Part shown: positions 27,319 through 35,624 of the stretch, piece after piece
Layout of the letters: every line of letters starts with the position of its first letter
Position numbering within the stretch: position 1 is the first letter of the stretch
Assembly (NCBI RefSeq): GCF_003999195.1
Contig: NZ_RJVR01000190.1
Location: 1-39,232, forward strand
Reading direction: 5' to 3'
From: Streptomyces soli
GTDB taxonomy: Bacteria; Actinomycetota; Actinomycetes; Streptomycetales; Streptomycetaceae
DNA: 39,232 nucleotides
Notes under the pieces: generated by a model
Database searches by the model: none
The model's input: only the letters and a program-made list of their open reading frames with translations
What the model was told of the DNA's origin: nothing
Program-made: the position numbers and the translations under genes

Positions 27319-27815
27319 CACCGACCGCCCCCTTCGATCACCTGGCGCAACTCGTCGCGCAGGCCGGGGGTCAGGACGTGCCCGGCCCGGCCCACGAACA
27401 TGGCCATGTGGTACGCCACGACGCTCATATCGCAGTCGGCGGTCGCGTGCACGCCCAGCAGGGAGCCGTCGCTGATCGACATCACGAAGACGCTGCCGTT
27501 CTCCATCGCGACGGCGGTCTGCCGGACGCCGCCGCCCTCCATCAGGCGCGCGGCGCCGTCGGTGAGCGAGGCGATGCCGGAAACGACGGTCGCCAGGTCC
27601 GCGGTGGAGCCGGCCGGGCCCTTCGTGTCGTCGGCCGCCTCGGGGGCGTCCGCCTCGGAGGTGAGGAGCATCAGCCCGTCCGAGGAGACGACGGCCACCG
27701 AACGTACGCCCGGCACCTCGTCCACGAAGTTGGTCAGCAGCCACTGGAGGCTACGGGCCTCCTGGCTCAGTCTGCGGTTGTCCGTACTCTCGGTGCTGTC
27801 CGTACTCGCCGCCAT
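27318..27815 (-). CDS. cvnB: Conservon roadblock/LC7 protein CvnB
   Basis: The 165-residue protein has the roadblock/LC7 fold. LQWLLTNFVDEVPGVRSVAV, VVSSDGLMLL, VRQTAVAMENGSVFVMSISD and LGVHATADCDMSVVAYHMA are all family landmarks. Roadblock proteins act as scaffolds or GTPase-activating partners for CvnD/MglA-type GTPases. Its ATG overlaps the cvnA TAA by one base. It has an extra Ala/Asp-rich insert at about 57-72. Confidence 0.93.
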   Translation of the reverse strand: MAASTDSTESTDNRRLSQEARSLQWLLTNFVDEVPGVRSVAVVSSDGLMLLTSEADAPEAADDTKGPAGSTADLATVVSGIASLTDGAARLMEGGGVRQTAVAMENGSVFVMSISDGSLLGVHATADCDMSVVAYHMAMFVGRAGHVLTPGLRDELRQVIEGGGR

Positions 27816-30262
27816 TAACCGCGTGCCTCCTCGACGCCTTCGCTTTCGCTGTCGCCTGGTCCCCCCGGACGTGATTCCGATAGCTCTGCTGTCACTTCTG
27901 CTCTGATCTCCTGCGTTTCGGCGTTCGCGTCCCGCCGGCCCTCGATCAGCCCCTGCTGGAAGCCGCCGAGCCTGCGCCGCAGTGCCTCGGCGTCGACGGG
28001 CGCCGTCGCGCGTTCCCTTTCCCGCGCGGCCGGTTCCCCCTCCAGCCCGGTCGCCTTGGGTACGCGCTGGGGCAGCCCCTTGGCGGTCAGCGCCGGGCCG
28101 TCGTCGGCGGGCCGGGCGTGCTCGACGGGCTCCGCGTCCTTCGGTTCCGGCGCCGGTGCCCGCTGCGGTTGCTGCTTCGGTTCCCGCTGCGGTTCCTGCT
28201 TCGCCTCCGGCTCCGGCTTGCGGGGGCCGGGCAGACGTCGCCGCAGCGGCTCCCCGGCCGCGGCGGCCTCGACGGGGCTCTGCGGTCCGTCGGGGTCGTC
28301 GGCGGCCGCCACGAGGGCGGCCGGGATGACGACGACCGCGGCGACGCCGCCCCGCTCGTGGTCGCGGAGCTGGACTCGGATGCCGTGCCGGGCGGCGAGG
28401 CGGGCGATGACGTACATGCCCATGCCGGTGGTGTCGCAGGCTGGTTCGGCCGGATCGGGGCGCTCCAGCAGCGCGTTGAACCCGGTGAGCCGCGCGGCGG
28501 GGATGCCGATGCCCTGGTCCTCGATGGAGAGCATGAGTTCGCCGCTCTCCAGCAGCCAGCCGCTGAGGTGCACATCGTCCTGCGGCGGCGAGAACACGGC
28601 TGCGTTCTCCAGCAGTTCGGCGATGAGGTGGCTGGTGTCGTCCGCCGCGAAGCCGACGATCCGGCCGCCCGGCAGGAACTGGATGCGTACCCGCTCGTAG
28701 TTCTCGATCTCCGACATCGCGGCGCGCGCGACGTCCACCAGCGGCACCGACTTGGCGTGCTGCCCGGTGGGGTGCTCGGCCCCGGCGAGCACCAGCAGGT
28801 TCTCGCTGTTGCGGCGCATCCGGGTGGCCAGGTGGTCCAGCTTGAAGAGCTGCTGGAGCTCCTCCGGGTCGTGGACGATGTCCTCGAGGCGCTCGATGAG
28901 GGTGAGCTGCCGCTCGACCAGCCCGAGCGTACGCAGGGAGAGGTTGACGTACGTCGAGTGGACTGTGCCCTGCAGCGAGCCGAGTTGCGCGGTCAGCGCG
29001 TCCTGCTTGCCGAGCAGGCCGTCGCGCTCGGCGGCCAGGGCGTCGCGTACGCCGAGCAGGGCGGTGTGCTCGGCGTCCAGGGCGGCGGCCCGCTCGCGCA
29101 GGGCGGCGGTGTCGGCGACGAGGGCGTTGATGGCGCGGGCGGTGACGGCGAACTCGTCGTTGCCCACCGCCTTGGCCTCGGTCGTGTCGTGCGGGTAGCC
29201 GCGTGCGAAGCGGGCCAGCGCGGCGGCGGGGCGCGTGATGGAGCGGGCGGTGGAGACGCTGACGCCGAGGACCAGCAGGAAGCACAGGGCGGTGAGCGCG
29301 ATGTGCAGTTCGAGGGCGGTGACATCGTCGTCGCGCAGGGACGCGAGGCGCTCCGCCTCGGCGGCCACGAGCGAGGACTCGACGCTGCGCATCAGGTCGA
29401 TCCTGGCCGAGAGTGCGGACGCCACGGAGGACGGCTTGAGCGCCTGGTCCGAGGCGGACAGCCAGGTCGCGTCGGTGAGCTGCGCCAGCCGGCTCTCGGC
29501 TTGCTCGGCGTCCGAACCGGTGACCGTCTCGTCGTACTGCTTGCGCGCGCCCGTCGACGCCGTCTGCCGGAAGTCGGCCAGGGCCGCCCGCTGCCGTACG
29601 TCGGCGGTCTGCGCGGCGGTGGTCAGCGCGGACTGGCCGCCGCCGGCTGTGAGCGCGCTGACCAGCAGCCCGCGTTCGGCCGAGGCCTGCGAGACGGCCC
29701 GGGTGAGGTCGGGCAGGGCGGTGGTGTCGGCGGCCGCGCCCCGGGCCGGGAGGGAGCGGGCGATGGCGGCGCCGATGCCGTCGAGGGCGTCGGTGACCGC
29801 GCTGTACGCGTCGATGGTGTCCTGCGCCGACTCGGGCCCCGACAGGGCCTTCTGACGGACCCGCGCGAGTGCCTTGAGCCGGCCGACGACCTCGCCGACG
29901 GCGGTGGCCAGGGCCGGTGCGTCGGTGGTGTCGACGGCGGTCGCCTGCTCGGTGACCTCCTGCACCTGCCGGTCGACCCGGCTGCGGTCCGCCTCTGAGA
30001 CCCCGGCGCCGGAGGCGGTGCTGCGGCCACCGGCCACGAAGGCGGCCATGTCGTCCCGCTCGTCGGCGAGGGAGTGCGCGAGGGAGACGGCCTGGATGTC
30101 CAACTGCGCCATGTCGACCAGCCGCTGGGACTCCGCCAGATCGTCCGCCGCGACGGCCACGCCGGGCGCAGAAGCGGCCAGCACCGTGACAGTGCTGACC
30201 AGCAGCGTGGCAAGCAGCCGCTGCCGCACACGCTTCTCACGTGGATTACGTCGTGTTCGCAC
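27815..30262 (-). CDS. cvnA: Conservon sensor kinase-like protein CvnA
   Basis: The 815-residue protein has an N-terminal membrane segment or signal (about 14-38) and a large extracytoplasmic helical region (about 40-310) of nitrate/nitrite-sensor type. A second membrane helix lies at about 318-338 (HIALTALCFLLVLGVSVS). A HAMP-like linker is followed by a GHKL ATPase domain (N box HLIAELLENAAVFSPP, G1 IEDQGIGIP, G2 TGMGMYVIARLA). Beyond 650 a long Pro/Glu/Lys-rich tail follows. The usual phospho-accepting H box is not evident, as in other conservons. GTG 30262 is taken as start; GTG 12 codons later is an alternative. It heads the A-B-C-D operon. Confidence 0.9.
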   Translation of the reverse strand: MRTRRNPREKRVRQRLLATLLVSTVTVLAASAPGVAVAADDLAESQRLVDMAQLDIQAVSLAHSLADERDDMAAFVAGGRSTASGAGVSEADRSRVDRQVQEVTEQATAVDTTDAPALATAVGEVVGRLKALARVRQKALSGPESAQDTIDAYSAVTDALDGIGAAIARSLPARGAAADTTALPDLTRAVSQASAERGLLVSALTAGGGQSALTTAAQTADVRQRAALADFRQTASTGARKQYDETVTGSDAEQAESRLAQLTDATWLSASDQALKPSSVASALSARIDLMRSVESSLVAAEAERLASLRDDDVTALELHIALTALCFLLVLGVSVSTARSITRPAAALARFARGYPHDTTEAKAVGNDEFAVTARAINALVADTAALRERAAALDAEHTALLGVRDALAAERDGLLGKQDALTAQLGSLQGTVHSTYVNLSLRTLGLVERQLTLIERLEDIVHDPEELQQLFKLDHLATRMRRNSENLLVLAGAEHPTGQHAKSVPLVDVARAAMSEIENYERVRIQFLPGGRIVGFAADDTSHLIAELLENAAVFSPPQDDVHLSGWLLESGELMLSIEDQGIGIPAARLTGFNALLERPDPAEPACDTTGMGMYVIARLAARHGIRVQLRDHERGGVAAVVVIPAALVAAADDPDGPQSPVEAAAAGEPLRRRLPGPRKPEPEAKQEPQREPKQQPQRAPAPEPKDAEPVEHARPADDGPALTAKGLPQRVPKATGLEGEPAARERERATAPVDAEALRRRLGGFQQGLIEGRRDANAETQEIRAEVTAELSESRPGGPGDSESEGVEEARG

Positions 30263-30590
30263 CGGTGTTCGCTATCCCGTCTCGCCTGGTCACTTGTCCC
30301 GAGATGACGACACATCGGCCGAGCACGGCAACGACTGACTCCCACCTCGGCATGCGGCTCGACCATCTCAGTCCATGTTGGGGCGGAGACATGCGTCCCC
30401 CACCTCGACACCCGAACGAGTGAATCGCACCCACAAGTTGACGTTCAACCCCATCGAGGGGTTGGTTTTTGCGGCCACGGGCATATGCGGACGCCGGGTT
30501 TGGCTACCGCGTCCGGTCCTGGCAGGATGCGCGCCCTCGCTTCGCGGGGCCGACCGGTTACCTACCGAACGTGCCGGGATACTGGGCCTC
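30263..30590. promoter_or_regulatory. Divergent intergenic region with leader hairpin
   Basis: This 328-bp gap lies between the conservon operon and the PP2C-like gene. It contains a hairpin CAACCCC-ATCGA-GGGGTTG (30446-30464) followed by GTTTTT (30465-30470), which would terminate or attenuate plus-strand transcription about 120 bases before the PP2C start. No conserved riboswitch or coding frame is recognised in the rest. Confidence 0.5.
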
Positions 30591-31364
30591 ATGCGCATCG
30601 ACACCTCGACCGAGCCCGGACACCCCGACCGCCCCAACGAGGACTTCCTCGCGGTCGCGCTCCCCGCCGGTAATTCCGGCGGATCTCTGGTGCTGCTCGA
30701 CGGCGTCACCCCGCCGCGGGACGATGTCGGCTGCGTGCACTCCGTGACCTGGTACGTCGCCGCGCTGGGCGGCACCATGATCGAACTGTCCGTTTCGCGT
30801 CCTGACCTGGCACTTGCCGACTGCCTCGCGATCGCGATTGAACGCACCGCCGAGCTGCACCGTCATACGTGTGACCTTTCTCACCGCCTCACCCCTCAGG
30901 CAACTGCCGTCGCAGTCCGGTGGAATGCGGACACCGTCGACCATCTGGTGCTTTCCGACTCCGTGCTGCTCCTGGAGGGCGCGGACGGGGTCGTCCGGCC
31001 CGTGCTCGACGACCGCCTCGACCGGCTCCGCGCCCTCGGCCCGATCACCAACGCCCAGCGCAACGCGGAGGGCGGCTTCTTCACCGCCGCCGCCGACCCC
31101 GGCGTCACCGGGCGGGCCGTCACCGGCAGCTCCCCCCGGGGGGACGTACGGGCCCTCGCCGCCCTGACGGACGGTGCCACCCGGCTCGTGGACGGCTTCG
31201 GGGACGACGACTGGGCCGGCACCTTCGCCCTGCTGCGCAAGCAGGGCCCCGAGGAGCTCATCCGCCGCGTACGGGCGGCCGAGTCCGCCGATCCGGACGG
31301 CGCCCGCTTCCCGCGCTGGAAGACCCACGACGACGCGACGGCGGTCCTGGCGGAGCTCGGCTAG
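30591..31364 (+). CDS. PP2C-like serine/threonine phosphatase-fold protein
   Basis: The 257-residue product follows the PP2C pattern: RPNEDFLAVALP near the N-terminus (metal Asp), LVLLDGVTPP, TVDHLVLSDSVLLL, LAALTDGATRLVD and a C-terminal THDDATAVLAEL. Metal-binding Asp residues at about 18, 39, 207 and 251 are present. It is shorter than typical PP2C enzymes and lacks clear membrane or sensor domains, so it is probably cytosolic, dephosphorylating an unknown protein or metabolite. ATG 30591 is chosen over the open upstream frame. The stop TAG is contained in the left CTAG of the miniature element. Confidence 0.75.
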   Translation: MRIDTSTEPGHPDRPNEDFLAVALPAGNSGGSLVLLDGVTPPRDDVGCVHSVTWYVAALGGTMIELSVSRPDLALADCLAIAIERTAELHRHTCDLSHRLTPQATAVAVRWNADTVDHLVLSDSVLLLEGADGVVRPVLDDRLDRLRALGPITNAQRNAEGGFFTAAADPGVTGRAVTGSSPRGDVRALAALTDGATRLVDGFGDDDWAGTFALLRKQGPEELIRRVRAAESADPDGARFPRWKTHDDATAVLAELG

Positions 31365-31499
31365 AACCTGTCCGGCGGATCTCCGTGGGAGAAGGAGCGG
31401 GGTCTGGTGCCTGCGATCGCAAGGCGGTGGGGGCACTCTCCCAGCCGCCAGGCTGGGGGAGGCACGCGACGCCGCGGAGATCCGCCGGACAGGCCCTAG
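31361..31499. mobile_element. Miniature inverted-repeat element with CTAG ends (compact copy)
   Basis: The 139-bp element has 28-bp terminal inverted repeats (CTAGAACCTGTCCGGCGGAT and on; 25 of 28 positions match the other end) and CTAG at each end. Its interior is non-coding. Its arms match those of the larger element at 9912-10294 in reverse orientation, including GATCGCAAGGCG and CCCCCAGCCTGGCGGCTGG. The left CTAG provides the stop of the PP2C-like gene and the right CTAG the stop of the MarR gene, so insertion into a shared CTAG would have damaged neither gene. Confidence 0.75.
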
Positions 31500-31966
31500 G
31501 GCTCCTGGGGCTGGGGGCCCTCCTGGGACTGGTTGAGCTGGCGCAGCAGCCGGGCGAGGTCGCCGAGTTCCGCCGGGTCCCAGCCGGAGAGCCGGCGGAC
31601 GTAGCGTTGGCGCCGGGCGTCGCGTACGTGGGTGAAGCGGGCGCGGCCGTTGTCGGTGAGCTGGACGAGGAAGGCGCGGCCGTCGGCAGGGTCGGGCTCG
31701 CGGCGTACGAGGCCGAGGTCCTCGAGGGCGCGGAGCTGGCGGCTCATGGTGGCCTTGCCGACGCCGAAGTAGCCGGCGAGGAGGGTGGCGCGCTCGGGGC
31801 CGGTCTCGTACAGCCGGGCCAGCAGTCCGTAGGCCGCGGGTTCGAGCTCGGGGTGGACCTCGCGGGCCATCTCGCCGGAGGACGCCCGGGCCCTCCGGAG
31901 GAGGACGGTCAGCTCGCGTTCGAGCGCGTCCATCACCGGGTCCACACGGCGATCGGGCATAGCCAC
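31496..31966 (-). CDS. MarR-family transcriptional regulator
   Basis: The 156-residue protein has the MarR winged helix. The recognition segment is LLAGYFGVGKATMSRQLRAL followed by the wing LGLVRREPDPADGRAFLVQL, flanked by dimerisation helices at both ends. GTG 31966 and ATG 31960 are both usable. No obvious partner gene is adjacent: the neighbours are a convergent PP2C-like gene and a broken transposon gene upstream. The target and ligand are unknown. Confidence 0.9.
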   Translation of the reverse strand: MAMPDRRVDPVMDALERELTVLLRRARASSGEMAREVHPELEPAAYGLLARLYETGPERATLLAGYFGVGKATMSRQLRALEDLGLVRREPDPADGRAFLVQLTDNGRARFTHVRDARRQRYVRRLSGWDPAELGDLARLLRQLNQSQEGPQPQEP

Positions 31967-32013
31967 ATCGTTATCCTTTTTTCACGGGCTGAAGTCCACT
32001 TCCCTGACCACAG

Positions 32014-32917
32014 TCATCGCGGCAGTTGGTCAGCCCAGTATTTCGCAGGCTTGGAGCTCTCCGGCGCCTGGGCGGCAAGGGATTCTCCCCTGGATCGCTC
32101 CGGGGGAGTTTGGCAGGTCATGCCTGCCCGGCGACTGCCCTCCCGGCAGCCGGCGAGTGCGAGACCCGCCCGATCGATGTTCCGGCCCGCTTTATGATCG
32201 GCATTGCCGATCCATCCGCACTCGGGGTTCTTGCACACGAACATCGCCTGCGACTCCCGGCTGCCGGCCGTCGTACGGCCGCATTCCGAACAGCGCAGTG
32301 AGGTACCTGGGGCCGGGACAGTCACCAGGAGACCGCCTCGGTCGGCGGTCTTGTAGGCAAGGAGCCCGACAGTCCGGCCCCAAGCCTCGCCCGCGATGGC
32401 CCGGTTGAGTCCGGCTTTCTGGGCCACGCGGTTCCCCGGCTCTTCGGCGGTTCCCTTGGCGGACTTCACCATGGCCGTGATGTGAAGGTCCTCCACCGAA
32501 ACCAGTGCTTAGGCGTCTGCGATCTTTGTGGTCGTCTTGTGCTGCCAGTCCGCTGCCCGGCGCTCGGCTTTCGCGAGTAGGCGACCGATCTGAGCGTAGA
32601 GGGCGTGCAGCCGCTTCGAGACCCGCCCGCCTGGTTTGCGGAAGGTCCTACGGTGCGCGGCACGCCTTGAGCACCTGCTGAGCTGCTTGCGCCGGCAGCA
32701 CTGCCAGCCAGTCGATGTTCTTGCGCGCCCATCGGATCTCAGTTTCCAGGTACAGCAGGGATGGCCGCCTGCCGCGCCCGCACATCAAGTACAGGTCGTG
32801 CAGCGTGTTCCACAACGCCCGCGCGGCATAGGCCTACGCATCAAGCCGGGCTTCCTGCTCGGCAGTGAGCGCCAGCCGGGCCCGCTGACCGCGGTGCTGC
32901 TTCACCACCACACTCAT
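32014..32917 (-). pseudogene. Degenerate tnpB (IS200/IS605 OrfB) gene
   Basis: The minus strand from ATG 32917 reads MSVVVKQHRGQRARLALTAE with a stop (TAG) after 27 codons, then AYAARALWNTLHDLYLM and KACRAP with another TAG. A jump follows to RKPGGRVSKRLHALYAQIG, ADWQHKTTTKIADA, a TAA, and then VSVEDLHITAMVKSAKG to the zinc ribbon (RCSECG, CKNPECG) and ADHKAGRNI. The middle, including the first RuvC Asp, is missing; the RuvC-II Glu (VEDL) and RuvC-III Asp are kept. No tnpA is present. Three in-frame stops and a deletion make the RNA-guided nuclease inactive. The last 160 codons are open. Confidence 0.85.
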
Positions 32918-33019
32918 AATCCCCCGCCGAATATCCAAGGTCACGCGTTCGATGACGCGGAGCAGCCCCTCCCAGGCTCAATAGGAAGAGCTGCTCCTGC
33001 CATCTGGTCGCGTCCTCAC

Positions 33020-35473
33020 TTACGCCGCGACCTGAACCTCCAGGCCGGCGTCGGCCGACGCCGGCTCGAGAGCCAGCTGCAGCACCTGCCGGACGTCCGA
33101 CACCGGGTGGACCTCCAGCTTCTCCAGGACCTCGGCCGGGACGTCGTCCAGGTCGGCCTCGTTCCGCTTCGGGATCACCACGGTCGTGATCCCGGCCCGG
33201 TGGGCGGCAAGCAGCTTCTGCTTGACGCCACCGATGGGCAGCACGCGGCCGGTCAGGGACACCTCACCGGTCATGGCCACGTCGGTGCGGACCCGGCGGC
33301 CCGACAGCAGCGAGGCCAGCGCGGTCGTCATGGTGATGCCCGCGCTCGGACCGTCCTTGGGGATGCCGCCCGCCGGGACGTGCAGGTGGACGCCACGCTC
33401 CTTCAGGTCGGCGACCGGCAGCTCCAGCTCGGCGCCGTGCGAGCGCAGGAAGGACAGCGCGATCTGCGCGGACTCCTTCATGACCTCGCCCAGCTGCCCG
33501 GTGAGCTGCAGCCCGGAACCGCCGGTCTCCGGGTCGGCGAGCGATGCCTCGATGTAGAGGACATCACCCCCGGCACCGGTGACCGCGAGCCCGGTGGACA
33601 CGCCCGGCACTGCCGTGCGCCGCTCCTCCGGGTCCTGGAGGGCCTCCGGGACGTGGTGGGGCCGCCCGATCAGCCCGCGCAGGTCGTCGGGCGTGACGGT
33701 GAAGGGCAGCTCCTGGTCGCCCAGCTCGTGCTTGGCCGCGAGCTTGCGCAGGATGCGGGCCAGCGAACGCTCCAGGGTACGTACGCCCGCTTCGCGGGTG
33801 TACTCGCCGGCGAGCCTGCGCAGCGCGCCGTCCTCGACCGTGACCTCGCCGTCGGCGAGACCGGCCCGCTCCAGCTGGCGCGGGAGCAGGTGGTCACGGG
33901 CGATGGTGACCTTCTCGTCCTCGGTGTAGCCGTCGAGCCTGACCAGCTCCATGCGGTCGAGCAGCGGCTCGGGGATGGATTCCAGGACGTTGGCGGTGGC
34001 CAGGAAGACCACGTCCGACAGGTCCAGCTCGACCTCCAGGTAGTGGTCCCGGAAGGTGTGGTTCTGCGCCGGGTCGAGCACCTCGAGCAGGGCGGCGGCC
34101 GGGTCGCCCCGGTAGTCGGAGCCGACCTTGTCGATCTCGTCCAGCAGGACCACCGGGTTCATGGACCCGGCCTCCTTGATGGCGCGGACGATACGGCCAG
34201 GCAGCGCCCCGACGTACGTACGCCGGTGGCCGCGGATCTCCGCCTCGTCCCGGACGCCACCGAGGGCGACGCGGACGAACTTACGGCCCATGGCGCGGGC
34301 CACGGACTCGCCCAGCGAGGTCTTGCCGACGCCGGGCGGACCGACCAGCGCGAGCACGGCACCGGCCCGGCGGCCGCCGATCACGCCGAGGCCGCGGTCG
34401 GCGCGCCGCTTGCGCACCGCCAGGTACTCGGTGATCCGCTCCTTCACGTCGTCCAGGCCGGCATGGTCGGCGTCCAGGACGGCCCGGGCGCCGGGGATGT
34501 CGTACGCGTCCTGGGTCGTGGTGTTCCACGGCAGCTCCAGGACGGTGTCCAGCCAGGTACGGATCCAGCTGCCCTCGGGGGACGCGTCGCTGGACCGCTC
34601 CAGCTTGTCGACCTCCTTGAGCGCGGCCTCCCGCACCGTCTCCGGCAGGTCGGCCGACTCGACGCGGGCCCGGTAGTCCTCGGGCTCGCTCGAAGGGTCG
34701 CCCTTGAGCTCGGCCAGCTCCTTGCGTACGGCTTCGAGCTGCTGGCGGAGCAGGAACTCGCGCTGCTGCTTTTCCATGCCCTCCTGGACGTCCTTGCGGA
34801 TGGTGTCGGCGACGTCCTGTTCGGCGAGGTGGTCACGAAGCCAGGTGGTGGCGAGCTTGAGGCGGGCCACCGGGTCGGTGGTCTCCAGCAGCTCGACACG
34901 CTGCTTGGTGGTCAGGAAACCGGAGTAGCCGGAGTTGTCGGCAAGCGAGGAGACGTCGTCGATCTGCTGGACGCGGTCCACGATCTGCCAGGCGCCGCGT
35001 TTGCGCAGCCAGCTGGTGGCCAGGGCCTTGTACTCCTTGACCAGCTCGGCCACGGCACCGGGCGCCTCGGTGGGTGTCGGCTCCACGACCTGCGTGCCCT
35101 CGACCCAGAGTGCCCCGCCGGGCCCGATCGTCCCGGCCCCGATACGGACCCGGCTCACGCCACGGATCACGGCGCCCGGATCGCCGTCCGACAGCCGTCC
35201 GACCTGCTCGACCGTGCCGAGGGTGCCTACGGCCGCGTAATTGCCTCCCCCAGACTTCGTCTGGGAGGTGCCCCCAACGCGTGGAACGAGCAGGACCCGC
35301 GGTTTGTTGCGATTGCCGTCGGCCCGCTGCGCGGCCTGAGCGGCCTCTACCGCCGCGCGCACCTCGGTGTCGGTCAGGTCCAGCGGCACCACCATGCCCG
35401 GCAGCACCACCGCGTCATCGAGGGGCAGCACGGGCAGGGTGAGCGGCGCGGACGACGAATGCGAAACAGCCAT
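33020..35473 (-). CDS. lon: ATP-dependent Lon protease
   Basis: The 817-residue protein has the LonA layout. The N-terminal substrate domain runs from LPVLPLDDAVVLPGMVVPLD, a coiled-coil lies at 225-260, the AAA+ module has Walker A GPPGVGKT (378-385) and LLDEIDK (443-449), and the C-terminal protease domain has Ser710 (KDGPSAGI) and Lys753 (VKQKLLAA). It degrades misfolded and regulatory proteins in the cytosol. Residues about 66-78 (VGGTSQTKSGGGN) are encoded by a palindromic repeat and appear to be an in-frame insertion. Upstream lie HspR- and ClgR-type sites, consistent with known stress control of lon in Streptomyces. The ribosome site is AGGGAGAG. Confidence 0.96.
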   Translation of the reverse strand: MAVSHSSSAPLTLPVLPLDDAVVLPGMVVPLDLTDTEVRAAVEAAQAAQRADGNRNKPRVLLVPRVGGTSQTKSGGGNYAAVGTLGTVEQVGRLSDGDPGAVIRGVSRVRIGAGTIGPGGALWVEGTQVVEPTPTEAPGAVAELVKEYKALATSWLRKRGAWQIVDRVQQIDDVSSLADNSGYSGFLTTKQRVELLETTDPVARLKLATTWLRDHLAEQDVADTIRKDVQEGMEKQQREFLLRQQLEAVRKELAELKGDPSSEPEDYRARVESADLPETVREAALKEVDKLERSSDASPEGSWIRTWLDTVLELPWNTTTQDAYDIPGARAVLDADHAGLDDVKERITEYLAVRKRRADRGLGVIGGRRAGAVLALVGPPGVGKTSLGESVARAMGRKFVRVALGGVRDEAEIRGHRRTYVGALPGRIVRAIKEAGSMNPVVLLDEIDKVGSDYRGDPAAALLEVLDPAQNHTFRDHYLEVELDLSDVVFLATANVLESIPEPLLDRMELVRLDGYTEDEKVTIARDHLLPRQLERAGLADGEVTVEDGALRRLAGEYTREAGVRTLERSLARILRKLAAKHELGDQELPFTVTPDDLRGLIGRPHHVPEALQDPEERRTAVPGVSTGLAVTGAGGDVLYIEASLADPETGGSGLQLTGQLGEVMKESAQIALSFLRSHGAELELPVADLKERGVHLHVPAGGIPKDGPSAGITMTTALASLLSGRRVRTDVAMTGEVSLTGRVLPIGGVKQKLLAAHRAGITTVVIPKRNEADLDDVPAEVLEKLEVHPVSDVRQVLQLALEPASADAGLEVQVAA
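35244..35276. repeat. Palindromic repeat inside the lon coding sequence
   Basis: CCTCCCCCAGAC and GTCTGGGAGG form a hairpin around TTC, followed by TGCCCCC. It encodes, in frame, the Gly/Ser/Thr-rich stretch at Lon residues 66-78. The same CCCCCAGAC/GTCTGGGGG core recurs in the miniature element at 10135-10199, which points to a dispersed repeat family. Confidence 0.65.
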
Positions 35474-35494
35474 GATCTCTCCCTAAGCAATCAA

Positions 35495-35515
35495 GTTGAG
35501 CTATGCAGACTCAAT
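35495..35515. promoter_or_regulatory. HAIR-like HspR site before lon
   Basis: GTTGAGC-7 bases-ACTCAAT matches the HspR inverted repeat CTTGAGT-N7-ACTCAAG at 11 of 14 positions with correct spacing. It lies 22-42 bp upstream of the lon start, a repressing position. HspR control of lon is established in S. coelicolor; binding here is inferred. Confidence 0.6.
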
Positions 35516-35547
35516 GCTTTTGAGGGCCCTGATGTTCCCCTGGTCGT

Positions 35548-35565
35548 GTTCGCTCTGAGCGATCA
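35548..35565. promoter_or_regulatory. ClgR operator before lon
   Basis: Read on the lon strand, TGATCGCTCAGAGCGAAC fits every position of the published ClgR consensus WNNWCGCYNANRGCGWWS. It is 75-92 bp upstream of the lon start, a position typical for an activator, and upstream of the HAIR-like repressor site. ClgR activates clp and lon genes in Streptomyces. Confidence 0.7.
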
Positions 35566-35624
35566 CCTGCGGCAGCCACGTAATAAGCGAACAGCTACTG
35601 CGCCTATTGCATCGGGGGGCTCGC

